From Cycloclasticus pugetii PS-1 (GTDB taxonomy: Bacteria > Pseudomonadota > Gammaproteobacteria > Methylococcales > Cycloclasticaceae), in assembly GCF_000384415.1 (NCBI RefSeq), contig NZ_ARVU01000001.1, positions 2,108,001-2,172,000 of the forward strand: a stretch of 64,000 bases of DNA, in the 5' to 3' direction. Both the position numbers and the translations under genes were made by a program. Under the pieces are notes generated by a model. It saw only the letters and a program-made list of their open reading frames with translations. It made no database searches and was not told where the DNA came from. Of the stretch, positions 47,656-57,980 are shown piece after piece. Each line of letters opens with the position of its first letter. The stretch's first letter is position 1.

Positions 47656-48894
47656 TTATTCTTTTCTTTTATTTTTTTCTTCTATCCAAAGAGACATGTA
47701 TTTTGTGCTTTTCATTAAATGATGTTTCAGCATAGCACCTTGAAAGTTTTGCAGGCGATGGTCTGCTAACTGATTTTTCACCGATATAATCCTTTCTATT
47801 AGCGGCTGCATAAACCGTGTTGATGAATAACACTGTTGCAATATATCCATACCTTGCGATTGGCATGTTTGCCACATCGACTTATTTGTATACAACTTCA
47901 CTGCTAAGTCTGCAAACGCCTGCGGCTCATCTTCAACAAAACCGTTCCATGGCAAATCTCCATGCATAGCCTCTGCCCCTACTGATGAGGTAACGCTCGG
48001 TGTACCGTTCTCCATCGCATCTAATAATTTGCCTTTCAAGCCCGCTCCAAAACGCAACGGCGCTAAACATACTCGCGCACGTTGCATCACGGTTTCCACA
48101 TTATCTGCCCGTCCTTTTATATAGAAACCATCTTTTTCTTTATTCAGCTGAAACGCTTTGGGGGGTGGATAGGCACCATAAATGAATAACTCTGCTGCCG
48201 ATAACTGTTGCCTAATACGCGGCCATATTTCTTGCTTTAAATACTGCACAGAGTCCCAATTTGGCGCGTGCTTAAAATTACCAATACAGATAAAGCCGTT
48301 GCGCTCTTCATAGCTAGGCCAATTGTTAGCCTTATTCTGGGCATCTTTAGTATCTACCATAAAGGGGTGGTAATGAATCAAGGACTCATCCACTTTAAAT
48401 ACCGAGCTCAATAACGTCATCTCATAGCTTGAGATAATTAATGTTAGGTCTGTACGCAAAATACTCGCAATCTCTCGATAAGCGACATCGTTCATTAAAT
48501 CAGCCTGATTAAAATCCCTAGCTTTTTTTACTGCTATCTCACGTGCACTGCGTAAACAGTGTAGGTCTGATGTTTCCAGCATCGACATCGCTGTTGGGCA
48601 ATGCTTTTCTACCCGCCAGGAGAATTGTTCTTCCACCATAAATCGGTCATACAGAACGATATCTGGCGATAAATTGCTGATAAATACATCAAATTTAGCA
48701 TCATTAACCGCAATACTTTGTCGTTTAATATTGAGCGATTCAAGCGGGTAACAATGCTCAGATGCCATTGCTGTGCAAGCATAGGTGATGGACCAGCCTT
48801 GCGCGTGAAACTGCTTTAATAAATCCATCATTCGCCGGCCCGCTGCAGACGATGTAGGCTCTGGCCAAAGAGCGGCGACAATTAATACCTTCAT
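47656..48894 (-). CDS. GT-B fold glycosyltransferase (GT4-like)
   Basis: A 412-residue protein with a GT-B plan. It starts KVLIVAALWPEPTSSAAGRRMMDLLKQF, has a mid-region FICIGNFKHAPNWDSVQYLK and a donor-site block RVCLAPLRFGAGLKGKLLDAMENGTPSVTSSVGAEAM, which carries the Lys/Glu pattern of GT4 enzymes. The C-terminal ~50 residues are basic. The donor and acceptor are unknown. Surface polysaccharide or glycan work is the family role. First gene of the GT-epimerase-cobB set. Confidence 0.8.
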   Translation of the reverse strand: MKVLIVAALWPEPTSSAAGRRMMDLLKQFHAQGWSITYACTAMASEHCYPLESLNIKRQSIAVNDAKFDVFISNLSPDIVLYDRFMVEEQFSWRVEKHCPTAMSMLETSDLHCLRSAREIAVKKARDFNQADLMNDVAYREIASILRTDLTLIISSYEMTLLSSVFKVDESLIHYHPFMVDTKDAQNKANNWPSYEERNGFICIGNFKHAPNWDSVQYLKQEIWPRIRQQLSAAELFIYGAYPPPKAFQLNKEKDGFYIKGRADNVETVMQRARVCLAPLRFGAGLKGKLLDAMENGTPSVTSSVGAEAMHGDLPWNGFVEDEPQAFADLAVKLYTNKSMWQTCQSQGMDILQQCYSSTRFMQPLIERIISVKNQLADHRLQNFQGAMLKHHLMKSTKYMSLWIEEKNKRKE

Positions 48895-48917
48895 ACGTTT
48901 ATTTTATAGTGTTGCAT

Positions 48918-48948
48918 AAAAAAGGGCCGGTAAAAACCAGCCCTTTTA
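48918..48948 (-). terminator. Rho-independent terminator of fusA2
   Basis: On the minus strand the stem AAAAGGGC-GG/CC-GCCCTTTT with a TTTTTA loop ends in a T-run. It is 20 bp past the fusA stop. Confidence 0.9.
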
Positions 48949-48967
48949 TTATTTACCGCGTACTAAC

Positions 48968-51052
48968 TTATTTATTAGCTTCACGCTCTTTGGCTTCTTT
49001 AATCACTTCTTCAGCCACGTTTTTAGGACAAGGCATATAGTGAACAAACTCCATAGAGAACTGACCACGGCCTGATGTCATCGTACGTAAGTCACCAATG
49101 TAACCAAACATTTCGCTAAGTGGTACTTCAGCCTTAATACGTACACCTGTTGCGCCCGCATCTTGAGACTTGATCATGCCACGGCGACGGTTAAGGTCAC
49201 CAATAACGTCACCGACGTGATCGTCTGGTGTGAACACGTCCACTTTCATGATCGGCTCCATTAACTGCGCGCCCGCTTTAGGCATAGATTGACGGTACGC
49301 ACCATTCGCTGCTAATTCAAACGCAACGGCTGATGAATCCACTGCATGGAAACCACCATCCATTAAGGTGACTTTAACGTCTACACAAGGGTAGCCCGCT
49401 AACACACCTTTTGCCATTTGCTTTTCGAAGCCTTTTTCAACCGCAGGCCAGTATTCACGAGGAACATTACCACCGGTTACTTTTGATTCAAAACTAAAAC
49501 CTTCGCCTGTTTCAGCTGGCTCAAGAACATAATCAATTTTACCAAATTGGCCTGAACCACCTGATTGTTTCTTATGTGTGTAGCTATCCTCTAAGCGCTT
49601 AGTAATGGTTTCGCGGTACGCCACTTGTGGTTTACCCACGCTAACATCAACACCATGTGTACGCTTAAGAATATCAATTTTAATATCCAAGTGAAGCTCA
49701 CCCATCCCTTTAAGAATAGTTTCACCACTATCTTCGTCAGTTTCAACGCGGAAGGATGGGTCTTCTTTGATCATTTTACCGATCGCGATACCCATTTTTT
49801 CTGAACCGCCTTTATCTTTCGGTGATACAGCAATAGAGATAACTGGATCAGGGAATACCATTGGTTCTAAGGTTGCTGGGTTTTTAGGGTCACATAATGT
49901 ATGACCCGTTTGTACATCTTTCATACCCACCACAGCCACAATATCACCCGCTGTCGCACCTTCTAATTCAATCCGTTCATCGGCGTGCATTTCCACCAAT
50001 CGACCGATACGCTCTGTTTTACCTGTAAAGGTATTTAGAACCGTATCACCTTTGTTCATCATGCCTGAGTAAACTCGAATAAACGTCAATGCGCCGAAAC
50101 GGTCATCCATAATTTTAAACGCTAACGCACGTAATGGACCTTTTTCGTCAACGATCGCAAAATTACCTGTTTCTTTACCTTCGTCATCTGTTTCTGGTTG
50201 AGGTTTCACTTCTGTTGGATTCGGTAAGAAGTCTACAACTGCATCCAATACTAATTGAATACCTTTGTTTTTAAAGGCAGAACCACAATATGTTGGGAAG
50301 AAGTCAAGTGCGATGGTTCCTTTACGGATACAACGTTTGATGTCGTCCATAGAAGGTTCTTCACCTTCAAGGTATGCTTCCATCAAGTCATCGTCTTGCT
50401 CAACCGCCATTTCAATCAGTTTTTCGCGGTATTCTTCAACCTTATCAGCCATGTCAGCTGGAGGCTCACTTACTGTGTAGTTTTCAGGCTGACCAGAATC
50501 ATCCCAAACGTATGCTTTACGTGTTAACAAATCAACAACACCTGTAAAGTCATCTTCAATACCAATCGGTAGCACCATGACTAATGGGTTAGCATCCAAC
50601 ACATTCTCAACCTGATCAACCACACGGTAAAAATCAGCGCCCATACGATCTAGCTTGTTTACAAAAATAACACGCGCTACTTCAGATTCATTCGCATAAC
50701 GCCAGTTTGTTTCTGACTGGGGCTCAACACCACCAGAGCCACAGAAAACACCCACACCACCATCAAGTACTTTTAATGAACGATACACTTCGATAGTGAA
50801 ATCAACGTGTCCCGGTGTGTCGATAATATTCATGCGGTGACCGTTCCACTCACAAGATGTTGCTGCAGATTGAATCGTAATTCCACGCTCAGCTTCTTGC
50901 TCCATAAAATCAGTTGTCGCTTCACCATCGTGAACCTCACCCGTTTTATGAATTTTGCCGGTTAATTTTAAGATACGTTCAGTCGTGGTGGTTTTACCCG
51001 CATCCACGTGGGCGAAAATACCAATATTTCTGTATTTGGATAAGTCAGTCAT
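48968..51052 (-). CDS. fusA2: Elongation factor G, second type (EF-G 2)
   Basis: A 694-residue translational GTPase for translocation or ribosome recycling. G1 is AHVDAGKTT, the switch I block is [27 protein letters not shown]3 is DTPGH and G4 is NKLD. It starts [19 protein letters not shown], and the [19 protein letters not shown] block is typical of the Vibrio/Shewanella/Pseudomonas second EF-G. It is alone here and not in the rpsL-rpsG-fusA-tufA operon, which supports an accessory EF-G. Domain IV and V motifs ([14 protein letters not shown]) are intact. Confidence 0.92.
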   Translation of the reverse strand: MTDLSKYRNIGIFAHVDAGKTTTTERILKLTGKIHKTGEVHDGEATTDFMEQEAERGITIQSAATSCEWNGHRMNIIDTPGHVDFTIEVYRSLKVLDGGVGVFCGSGGVEPQSETNWRYANESEVARVIFVNKLDRMGADFYRVVDQVENVLDANPLVMVLPIGIEDDFTGVVDLLTRKAYVWDDSGQPENYTVSEPPADMADKVEEYREKLIEMAVEQDDDLMEAYLEGEEPSMDDIKRCIRKGTIALDFFPTYCGSAFKNKGIQLVLDAVVDFLPNPTEVKPQPETDDEGKETGNFAIVDEKGPLRALAFKIMDDRFGALTFIRVYSGMMNKGDTVLNTFTGKTERIGRLVEMHADERIELEGATAGDIVAVVGMKDVQTGHTLCDPKNPATLEPMVFPDPVISIAVSPKDKGGSEKMGIAIGKMIKEDPSFRVETDEDSGETILKGMGELHLDIKIDILKRTHGVDVSVGKPQVAYRETITKRLEDSYTHKKQSGGSGQFGKIDYVLEPAETGEGFSFESKVTGGNVPREYWPAVEKGFEKQMAKGVLAGYPCVDVKVTLMDGGFHAVDSSAVAFELAANGAYRQSMPKAGAQLMEPIMKVDVFTPDDHVGDVIGDLNRRRGMIKSQDAGATGVRIKAEVPLSEMFGYIGDLRTMTSGRGQFSMEFVHYMPCPKNVAEEVIKEAKEREANK

Positions 51053-51185
51053 AAGTCTACGAAGGTTAAGTTAATAAAATGTTATCCAAACATCGCTTCC
51101 ACGCTTACACCGAAAGTTAAGTAGTTTGAATGAACTCACTATTGTAGCACCTAAGTTAAGTCTAAGAATAGACCAGAATTTATTA

Positions 51186-51809
51186 TTAATTCGCCGCCGT
51201 CTCTCTATCCACGACTCTACCAAGTGATGGCCTTGCGCTAATTCGGTCACGGTAAGCGTCTAACTCTTTAGAGCCGGTGGGCATATCAAACGCCTTTGCC
51301 CAAAGAAGCGTCTGCGCCACTAGAATATCAATTGCAGAATACGACTCACCTAAGGCAAACGTTTTATTCTCTAAACGCTGCGCCAATACCTTACAAGCTT
51401 TTAAAAACTCCCAACGCGCAATCTCAAGAATTTCTGGTACACGCTTCTCTTCAGGAAAAACAAACGTATGCTTTCCAGTCGTCCATAATGGCTGCTCTAA
51501 CTCTGTGAGCACAAAGAAACACCATTCGTCATATTTTGCCCTTTGCTTGCTATTTGGCATTGGCACTAAGTTTGACGCGGGATACTTATCTCCCAAGTAC
51601 GTCATAATAGCCGCTGATTCTGTTAGTACAAAACCGTCGTCATCAATCGCAGGCACCTTGCCATCTGCGTGAACCTTTAGATAATCCTCCGCCTGCCCAG
51701 CTCCTTTTAACAACTCTATTTTGATGTACTCATAATCGACACCTAACTCTTCCAGCATCCAAACTACACGCGTGCTTCTCGACCTTGGGTAACCATATAA
51801 TTTAATCAT
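51186..51809 (-). CDS. Glutathione S-transferase-family protein
   Basis: A 207-residue thioredoxin-fold N-domain and all-helical C-domain protein. It starts IKLYGYPRSRSTRVVWMLEEL, the G-site contacts KVPAIDDDGFVLTESAAIMTYL and the C-domain has SAIDILVAQTLLWA with the conserved N-capping Ser and Asp. Substrate unknown. It is separate from its neighbours: amtB2 follows 87 bp downstream on the same strand but with a terminator facing it. Confidence 0.85.
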   Translation of the reverse strand: MIKLYGYPRSRSTRVVWMLEELGVDYEYIKIELLKGAGQAEDYLKVHADGKVPAIDDDGFVLTESAAIMTYLGDKYPASNLVPMPNSKQRAKYDEWCFFVLTELEQPLWTTGKHTFVFPEEKRVPEILEIARWEFLKACKVLAQRLENKTFALGESYSAIDILVAQTLLWAKAFDMPTGSKELDAYRDRISARPSLGRVVDRETAAN

Positions 51810-51852
51810 CGTGCTCTCCTAATTTTTCTTATAGCGTGTCCAGACCTCGCAT

Positions 51853-51879
51853 AAAAAACCCGGCTAAGCCGGGCTTTTT
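51853..51879. terminator. Rho-independent terminator beyond amtB2
   Basis: A perfect stem AAAAACCCGGCT/AGCCGGGTTTTT-type hairpin around CCCGGCTAAGCCGGG lies 17 bp past the amtB2 stop, with A and T runs so it works on both strands. Confidence 0.88.
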
Positions 51880-51895
51880 ATCTCGCTTATTTTGT

Positions 51896-53194
51896 TTACA
51901 GGTTGTAACCCGTTTCCTCATGCGAAACAACATCCAGCCCTTGCTGCTCCGCTTCTTCATCCACTCGCAGACCGCCGGTTAAAGCACCAACAAGTTTCAA
52001 AATAATGTAGGTGGAGACAGCTGTAAACACGATGGTTGTTACTACACCAATTGCTTGAACAGATAACTGGCCTGCTATTGATGTAATACCATCGGCAAAA
52101 CCATAACCGCTAAAAACACCTAACTGGGTGGATGCAAACACAGCGACCACTAAGGACCCCAAAATCCCCCCAACACCATGCACGGGAAAAACGTCTAATG
52201 AATCATCAATCTTCAACACACGCTTAATGTACTGTGTGGCGCCAAAACAAACCATTCCCGCCAACAAACCAATGATAAGCGCACCACCTGGGCCCACAAA
52301 ACCTGACGCAGGTGTAATCGTACCTAACCCTGCAACCATCCCAGTAACGGCACCCAAAGCACTGGGTTTGCCAAATCTTTTCCACTCAATAGCCATCCAG
52401 GTAAAGGCCCCCATAGAGGCGGAAATATGCGTCACAATGATGGCCATTGCTGCATCACCACTGGCAGCCAAGGCGCTACCACCATTAAAGCCAAACCAAC
52501 CCACCCAGAGCATACCTGCACCAGCAATCGTCATTGTTAAATTATGAGGAGGCATTGCTGTTGCTGGGAAGCCTTTCCTAGGGCCAATAACAAGTGCTGC
52601 CACTAAGGCCGCAACACCGGCTGTGATATGCACAACAATACCACCGGCAAAGTCATAAACACCCAATGCGCTTAACCAACCACCACCCCAAACCCAATGG
52701 GTAACGGGCACATAAACAACCAACAGCCAGATAGCACTGAATAACAGCATCGCAGAAAATTTCATTCTTTCTGCGAAGGCACCCACGATCAATGCAGGAG
52801 TAATAACCGCAAAGGTCATCTGGAACATTGCAAATAATGCTTCTGGAATATCGCCCGACAACGTTTCACGGCTAATACCAGAAAACATCACCCTTGATAA
52901 ATCACCAATCCACGCATTACCTTCGCCAAACGCAAGGCTATAACCGACAATTAACCATAATACAGACGAGACACAGGTAATCATAAAGCACTGCATAAAC
53001 ACAGACAGTACATTCTTAGTACGTACCAGTCCCGCATAAAACATTGATAGGCCGGGGATGGTCATAAAAAGCACAAGTGCTGTAGACGTTAAAATCCATG
53101 CGGTATTGGCACCGTTTAATTCCTCAGCACTGGCTAAAGTCGGCAAAAACAACAGACTTAAAAAGAGACAACTATCAATTCCCCTGATCTTCAT
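51896..53194 (-). CDS. amtB: Ammonium transporter AmtB (second copy)
   Basis: A 432-residue ammonium channel of the canonical type with a signal peptide (residues 1-23, ending LASA), which the first copy lacks. The pore His residues are in GGIVVHITAGVAAL and VFPVHGVGGILGSL; helix starts FYAGLVRTKN and GWFGFNGGSALAAS match the family. Its ATG follows the glnK2 stop without a gap, so translation is coupled. No sigma-54 promoter was found ahead of the pair. Confidence 0.95.
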   Translation of the reverse strand: MKIRGIDSCLFLSLLFLPTLASAEELNGANTAWILTSTALVLFMTIPGLSMFYAGLVRTKNVLSVFMQCFMITCVSSVLWLIVGYSLAFGEGNAWIGDLSRVMFSGISRETLSGDIPEALFAMFQMTFAVITPALIVGAFAERMKFSAMLLFSAIWLLVVYVPVTHWVWGGGWLSALGVYDFAGGIVVHITAGVAALVAALVIGPRKGFPATAMPPHNLTMTIAGAGMLWVGWFGFNGGSALAASGDAAMAIIVTHISASMGAFTWMAIEWKRFGKPSALGAVTGMVAGLGTITPASGFVGPGGALIIGLLAGMVCFGATQYIKRVLKIDDSLDVFPVHGVGGILGSLVVAVFASTQLGVFSGYGFADGITSIAGQLSVQAIGVVTTIVFTAVSTYIILKLVGALTGGLRVDEEAEQQGLDVVSHEETGYNL

Positions 53195-53533
53195 TTACAA
53201 AGCCTCAACGCCTGTTTCTCCGGTACGAATTCGAATCGCTCTTTCTAGATTCGTTACAAAAATTTTGCCGTCGCCAATTTTCCCAGTATTCGCCGCATTA
53301 ATAATTGCATCAATCGCACTGTCTAACTGCTCTGTCGAAACCGCAATCTCTAACTTTACCTTTGGCAAAAAATCAACGACGTATTCAGCCCCACGATATA
53401 ATTCTGTATGACCGCGCTGACGGCCAAAACCCTTAACTTCTGTTACAGTAATTCCTTCAAATCCCGCAGCAGATAGAGCCTCTCGCACATCTTCTAATTT
53501 AAACGGTTTGATAATGGCTGTTATTAATTTCAT
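53195..53533 (-). CDS. glnK: PII nitrogen regulatory protein (second copy)
   Basis: A 112-residue PII protein, very similar to the copy at 19299. The uridylylation Tyr51 is in ELYRGAEYVVDF, the B-loop is [10 protein letters not shown] and the end is [12 protein letters not shown]. Differences cluster in the first 30 residues and in helix 2. Immediately followed by amtB2. AAAAGG lies 6 bases before the ATG. Confidence 0.94.
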   Translation of the reverse strand: MKLITAIIKPFKLEDVREALSAAGFEGITVTEVKGFGRQRGHTELYRGAEYVVDFLPKVKLEIAVSTEQLDSAIDAIINAANTGKIGDGKIFVTNLERAIRIRTGETGVEAL

Positions 53534-53617
53534 ACAAAACCTTTTATTATTAATTTAATTTTTCGATTCTGCATCAAAGCCGAGCATTCATCAACCTATT
53601 TTGGTGCAAACTGTTGA

Positions 53618-53643
53618 TAGCCGCCTCTTAGCAAAAGCGGCTA
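53618..53643. terminator. Stem-loop between outer-membrane gene and glnK2
   Basis: A 7-bp perfect stem TAGCCGC/GCGGCTA with a 12-base loop lies in the 138-bp gap. It has no clear T-run on the minus strand, so it may be a weak terminator or a structured leader. Confidence 0.35.
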
Positions 53644-53671
53644 GCAATTAAAAATCGGCAACAAGGGTTGA

Positions 53672-54859
53672 TTAAAAGTGGCGTGCAAACTCCAGTTGAA
53701 TAACATCGTCCTGGCGAAAAGGTGCAAGTGCATCATTGCTAGCAGCGGATATGAATCGCGCCTCTACACTTAATACCCAACTAACACCAATACGCCGGCT
53801 TCCCTCAAGGCTATAGAACTGAGTGTTTTGGTCAACATCAGCAATAACGCCAAATAATAGCTCACTTGACGCCGCGTCATTCATTGCTAAACGAGCACCC
53901 ACAAATATATCATTATCAAAAGCAACGTCTGCACCGCGATCATCGTACAAATATTCCGCTATCAGGCCAACATCAGCAGCAGATTCCATAACACCCACGA
54001 AAGTATATTCAAAACCACCTGTAAACGCGTTAAATGTTTCACCTTGTCCACTACGGTGTATCAATTCAACCTTCCAAAGCCACTCATCGAGCGTTGCTTG
54101 TACGTCTAGGCCGCTTTGATTAATAAGGTCGTAAAAAGGAACCAACGCGATACCACCCGCGGTCGCTGTAGGAATAATTCTTGGCTCACGGCTCGTGCCA
54201 TAAAAGTGGGAGACCCCAACATCCCAATCATCAAACGTTTGACTCCAGCGCACAGCATAATCCACATGCTTATCCTTAGAATCAGATTGATAAGCGGTAT
54301 GATCGTCTATCGCCGGTGTTGGGCGAAAACGCCCCTCTTTGCCTGAAAAAGTTCGCTCTCTAAAACCCGGCAGTACAAACAAATCAACTGTTCCCCAGTC
54401 TTTAATAAGCGACAAGTTAAGCATGGTTTGCCCAAGCTTATCTTCACCATCAAAGTTTTCAACCATATCGGACTGATTAATAATATCCACTAAGTGCTGT
54501 GATTCGGTCACCCCCCAAAACACTTTGCCAACGCCTAAGCGCACCTCCCAGTCTCGCTCGGCATGAATCCACATCAGCTCACGCAAATCTATATGTGTGC
54601 GTTGAGGATCTTGCTCATCCCAACGAAAAAATGAGCTAAAGATAAAAGCATCATCGCCATCATTCCAACTGTGATAAAACTCCGGCGCGGCTGAAAACGA
54701 TACGCTTGCATCATTAAACTGCTGCTGATCTAGAGCTGACTGCGTGAAATAGCGATACTCCCCCGCTACATACCCAGACCACTCGCTTGCGAAACCGGAC
54801 GATAAGAAGGCGACCCCGCCTACCAACAGGCCGCCTACCATTGCTTTTTTAAAGCTCAT
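53672..54859 (-). CDS. Exported outer-membrane beta-barrel protein
   Basis: A 395-residue protein with a signal peptide (about 1-24, ending SSGFA) and an alternating, Trp/Tyr/Asp-rich barrel-like mature region that ends in Phe (QLEFARHF), the usual outer-membrane C-terminal signal. Features include RELMWIHAERDWEVRLGVGKVFWGVTES and YSLEGSRRIGVSW. I do not recognise a named family. It lies 16 bp downstream of the LolA-like gene and belongs to the MMPL operon, so it is probably the outer-membrane part of that system. Confidence 0.65.
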   Translation of the reverse strand: MSFKKAMVGGLLVGGVAFLSSGFASEWSGYVAGEYRYFTQSALDQQQFNDASVSFSAAPEFYHSWNDGDDAFIFSSFFRWDEQDPQRTHIDLRELMWIHAERDWEVRLGVGKVFWGVTESQHLVDIINQSDMVENFDGEDKLGQTMLNLSLIKDWGTVDLFVLPGFRERTFSGKEGRFRPTPAIDDHTAYQSDSKDKHVDYAVRWSQTFDDWDVGVSHFYGTSREPRIIPTATAGGIALVPFYDLINQSGLDVQATLDEWLWKVELIHRSGQGETFNAFTGGFEYTFVGVMESAADVGLIAEYLYDDRGADVAFDNDIFVGARLAMNDAASSELLFGVIADVDQNTQFYSLEGSRRIGVSWVLSVEARFISAASNDALAPFRQDDVIQLEFARHF

Positions 54860-54875
54860 TACTTGTACTCAGTTA

Positions 54876-55652
54876 TTAGCGCGCTCGTTTTAAGCTGCTT
54901 TTATTAAAGTCACGATCAGACAAACCTTTTTGAAACTCGTAGTTTGAAAAATCCAAGCGCGTCTCTTTTTTTGTTTGATGGTTTACTGTGTTTAATGAAT
55001 CAGGGCGCCAATATTTACCCATGTACTGCTGGTAGCCGGTTGCTGTCGTCGTTTTTAACAAGGTATTTTTACGGTCATAATATTCAATTTTTAACGGTTG
55101 ATACTTTTCTTTACTAATCCAAGCAATTAAACGCGTATATCCTGAATACTTATAGTTAGGCTTAGATTCAACAACAAACACCTCTTCACCATTAATGACT
55201 TCATCGCGTAAGTACAAATAGCTGAACTTTGCCACCTCACGGGATGATAAATCTTCAAAGGCAAACTCACTACCCATAAAAGGGCCTGATTTGTTTTTAG
55301 ATGAAATACGCTTTACTCGTTTTAAAGCTGGCAAATATAACCACTGATCATCTGCCTCTAAAATATGCGTGAAGGATAAAAAAGCAGTGCCTTTAATATC
55401 AGCTGGCTCATCAAAAATAGTTAAGCCCTTATCGCCGTCGCCTTCTACCTCAAGGTTTTTAGATCGCATCTTTCTAATACTGACATCACCGTTTGCATTC
55501 TTCAGTGTCATCACCATATCTGACGTCATATCGCCAAAACCGGCATCCCTCTTATCGCCTTCTACCGCTATTTCCATACCTTTTTCTTCCGGCGTTTGCG
55601 CGCTGGCCATTAACGGCAACAAAAGCACCAATAAACTGACTAATTTTTTCAT
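54876..55652 (-). CDS. LolA-like periplasmic 'outer-membrane lipoprotein-sorting' protein
   Basis: A 258-residue exported protein with a signal peptide (1-18, ending LMASA). The mature part has a LolA/LolB-like half-barrel: MRSKNLEVEGDGDKGL, KGTAFLSFTHILEADDQWLYLPALKRVKRISSKNK, then MGSEFAFEDLSSREV and a C-terminal DFSNYEFQKGLSDRDFN. Such proteins are often encoded with MMPL/RND transporters, where they are thought to shuttle lipids or hydrophobic compounds across the periplasm. AAGGA precedes the ATG. Its start overlaps the upstream MMPL gene by 4 bp. Confidence 0.8.
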   Translation of the reverse strand: MKKLVSLLVLLLPLMASAQTPEEKGMEIAVEGDKRDAGFGDMTSDMVMTLKNANGDVSIRKMRSKNLEVEGDGDKGLTIFDEPADIKGTAFLSFTHILEADDQWLYLPALKRVKRISSKNKSGPFMGSEFAFEDLSSREVAKFSYLYLRDEVINGEEVFVVESKPNYKYSGYTRLIAWISKEKYQPLKIEYYDRKNTLLKTTTATGYQQYMGKYWRPDSLNTVNHQTKKETRLDFSNYEFQKGLSDRDFNKSSLKRAR

Positions 55653-57946
55653 ATTTTTTCCTTATCTAGTTTGAGTAATAAAATAGGTAACAACAGCAAG
55701 TCCACCACTAACGCAATCACAATAATCCATGTAGTTAACGTGGCCATGTCTGAATTAAGCGCAAAAGGTGACATCATTAAAACACCAAAGCCAGCACTAA
55801 GGATCAGTGTACTAATAGTTAACGCTTTGCCAACGTGGGTAAACGCATAGGTAATCGATTCTTCAGTGCTATAGCCCTTTTCACGCTTGGCACGTAAGTA
55901 CTTACTTAAAAAATGCACCGTGTCATCTACCACAATACCCAGAGTCATACTGACGACCGATGCCAAGGCCATGTTCACCTCAACATACAATAAGCCCCAC
56001 AGACCAAAACCAATAATGACGGGGACCAAATTCGGCACCAAACTTAAAAAGCCAATTCTGATAGAACGAAGTGCAAAAACTAGAATCATCGAGATAAGCA
56101 CTAACGCCAATATAGAACCACTAAGCATGCTTTTGATGTTTTTTTCTGTCAGATGGGCAAATATTAAAATCGCCCCTGAACCTTTTGCTTGCATACTTGC
56201 GGGCAAATGGTCCTGCATCCATTGTTGCACACGCTGTTCAAAATCTAACAGCTCAACATTACTCATCTCCTCTACACCCGCTACCAAAAGGGTAGCTGAT
56301 TTATCAATGTTGACCTGATTATTTAAATCCAAACCATAGGGCAATGACATTTCATATAACAGTAAATACTGCGCAGCCATTTCTCTACTTTCTGGCAACT
56401 TATACCAAGCGGTGTCATCCCCATGCATATTCTTATTCAACCGCTTTAAGGTATCGCTTAAAACATACGTATTAATAATTTCTGGCTGTTCTTTAAGCCA
56501 CTGGGCAAACAGCGCTAAATGCTCTAGATATTGCGGATCACTGATGCCGCCCTTACCTTCAGCTGGTAAAGAGAACGATATTTGAAATAGGCCACCAACG
56601 GATTGATTAGCAAAATCAGAATCACCTCTAAACTCTACAGACTCATCAAAATATTTAAGAAATTGCTCTTCTGGTTTATTTAACGTAGCTGCATAAGCTG
56701 CAATGAACACAACCACTGCTGACACTAACAAGATAATATTTTGATACCGAATAACAAATTTAGACAAAGATGCTAAACGTTCTACAGCAATATCTTCCCC
56801 CGCTTTCACACGGACTGGCAGATAACTCATCATCGCTGGTAAAAACGTTAGCGACAGGCAGAAGGACACAAACACACCTGCTGCCACTAAGTTACCTAGA
56901 TCATTAAAAGGTGGAGATTCACTAAAGTTTAAGCATAAAAAACCAATCATCGTGGTGGCGCTTGTTAAAAATATAGGTTGTAAATTAATCCGTATACTCT
57001 CAAGCAAAGCCTCTTGTTTTGGAACTTTATGCTGCAAGCCATACATAAAAGTAACTAATAAGTGAACACTATTGGCGACCGCTAATACCATAATCATTTG
57101 CGCCGATGAAATAGAAGCAGGTGTTAGTTTTATGCCGGCATAACCGCCTAAACCCAAGGCAATTACATCCGAAAAAACAACAATTAATGTAATGCCTATG
57201 ACTGCACTAAAGCTGCGTAATAACACAAACATAATAACAACCATCAAGAGCAAGCTCACCGGCACTAACAGGGATAAATCATTTTCCCCCGCTTCAACAA
57301 AGGCATTATTTAAAAACGCTATGCCGGTAATATAAAAATTAACATTAGGGTAAGCCTTCTCAAACTTAGCCACCATGTCACGTGTGCTAGACACAACGTC
57401 TTTTAGCTCTTTATCCGCGTCAACTTTTGGATATTCAATGGTAATATTTAATGCCGTAACTCGGCCATCGGCAGAGACTAACCTCTTCAGTAGTAACGGG
57501 TCTGACAAACCGACTTGCTTAATTGTTTCGATATCGACAGCCAGTAAATCTTCGGCTTCCTCATACAAGCTCTCAACAACTAAATCATCGTCTTCTGCAT
57601 AGGTATTCTGGAAATTTTGCAGCGAATCCACACGTCTAGAATGTGGGGTTTGCCAAGCGGATGTTGTCAGCTCTTCGAGAAGCTTAAGCACCTCTGGCTG
57701 AAAAACATCGCCTATTTTTGGCTCAATTAAAATGAAGACGTTATCTGACTTTGTATAGGTATTTTCAACCTTATCGTAAGCCAATAACTCAGGGTTATCA
57801 TCGGTAAAAAAAGCACGGTAATCATTATCAAACCCTAAATACTGCACACCATTGCCAGCCGCTAGCAACACTAACAGGCTAACAGCAATAATCCATCCAC
57901 GGTACTTAATAACCCACTGACTAAAATAGCCTTCTAAACGTTCCAT
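55649..57946 (-). CDS. MMPL/RND-superfamily transporter (second in operon)
   Basis: A 765-residue inner-membrane protein with twelve expected helices in two similar halves and two large periplasmic domains. The first helix is WIIAVSLLVLLAAGNGVQYLGF. The RND pattern includes MIMVLAVANSVHLLVTFMYGL in the first half and MTLGIVVDDTVHFLSKYLRAK in the second, which has the acidic pair expected in the proton path. It is a close paralogue of the upstream gene. RND proteins of this type (HpnN/MMPL-like) export lipids or hydrophobic molecules. It overlaps the LolA-like gene by 4 bp. Confidence 0.85.
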   Translation of the reverse strand: MERLEGYFSQWVIKYRGWIIAVSLLVLLAAGNGVQYLGFDNDYRAFFTDDNPELLAYDKVENTYTKSDNVFILIEPKIGDVFQPEVLKLLEELTTSAWQTPHSRRVDSLQNFQNTYAEDDDLVVESLYEEAEDLLAVDIETIKQVGLSDPLLLKRLVSADGRVTALNITIEYPKVDADKELKDVVSSTRDMVAKFEKAYPNVNFYITGIAFLNNAFVEAGENDLSLLVPVSLLLMVVIMFVLLRSFSAVIGITLIVVFSDVIALGLGGYAGIKLTPASISSAQMIMVLAVANSVHLLVTFMYGLQHKVPKQEALLESIRINLQPIFLTSATTMIGFLCLNFSESPPFNDLGNLVAAGVFVSFCLSLTFLPAMMSYLPVRVKAGEDIAVERLASLSKFVIRYQNIILLVSAVVVFIAAYAATLNKPEEQFLKYFDESVEFRGDSDFANQSVGGLFQISFSLPAEGKGGISDPQYLEHLALFAQWLKEQPEIINTYVLSDTLKRLNKNMHGDDTAWYKLPESREMAAQYLLLYEMSLPYGLDLNNQVNIDKSATLLVAGVEEMSNVELLDFEQRVQQWMQDHLPASMQAKGSGAILIFAHLTEKNIKSMLSGSILALVLISMILVFALRSIRIGFLSLVPNLVPVIIGFGLWGLLYVEVNMALASVVSMTLGIVVDDTVHFLSKYLRAKREKGYSTEESITYAFTHVGKALTISTLILSAGFGVLMMSPFALNSDMATLTTWIIVIALVVDLLLLPILLLKLDKEKI

Positions 57947-57980
57947 CTAACGGTTTCTCTCTAACATCTTTATTAACAAA

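Noticed and set aside
53534-53671. Sigma-54 promoter before the second glnK
   Set aside because: Candidates such as CGGCTTTGATGCA have the GG and GC at the wrong spacing; none keeps the 12-base distance.
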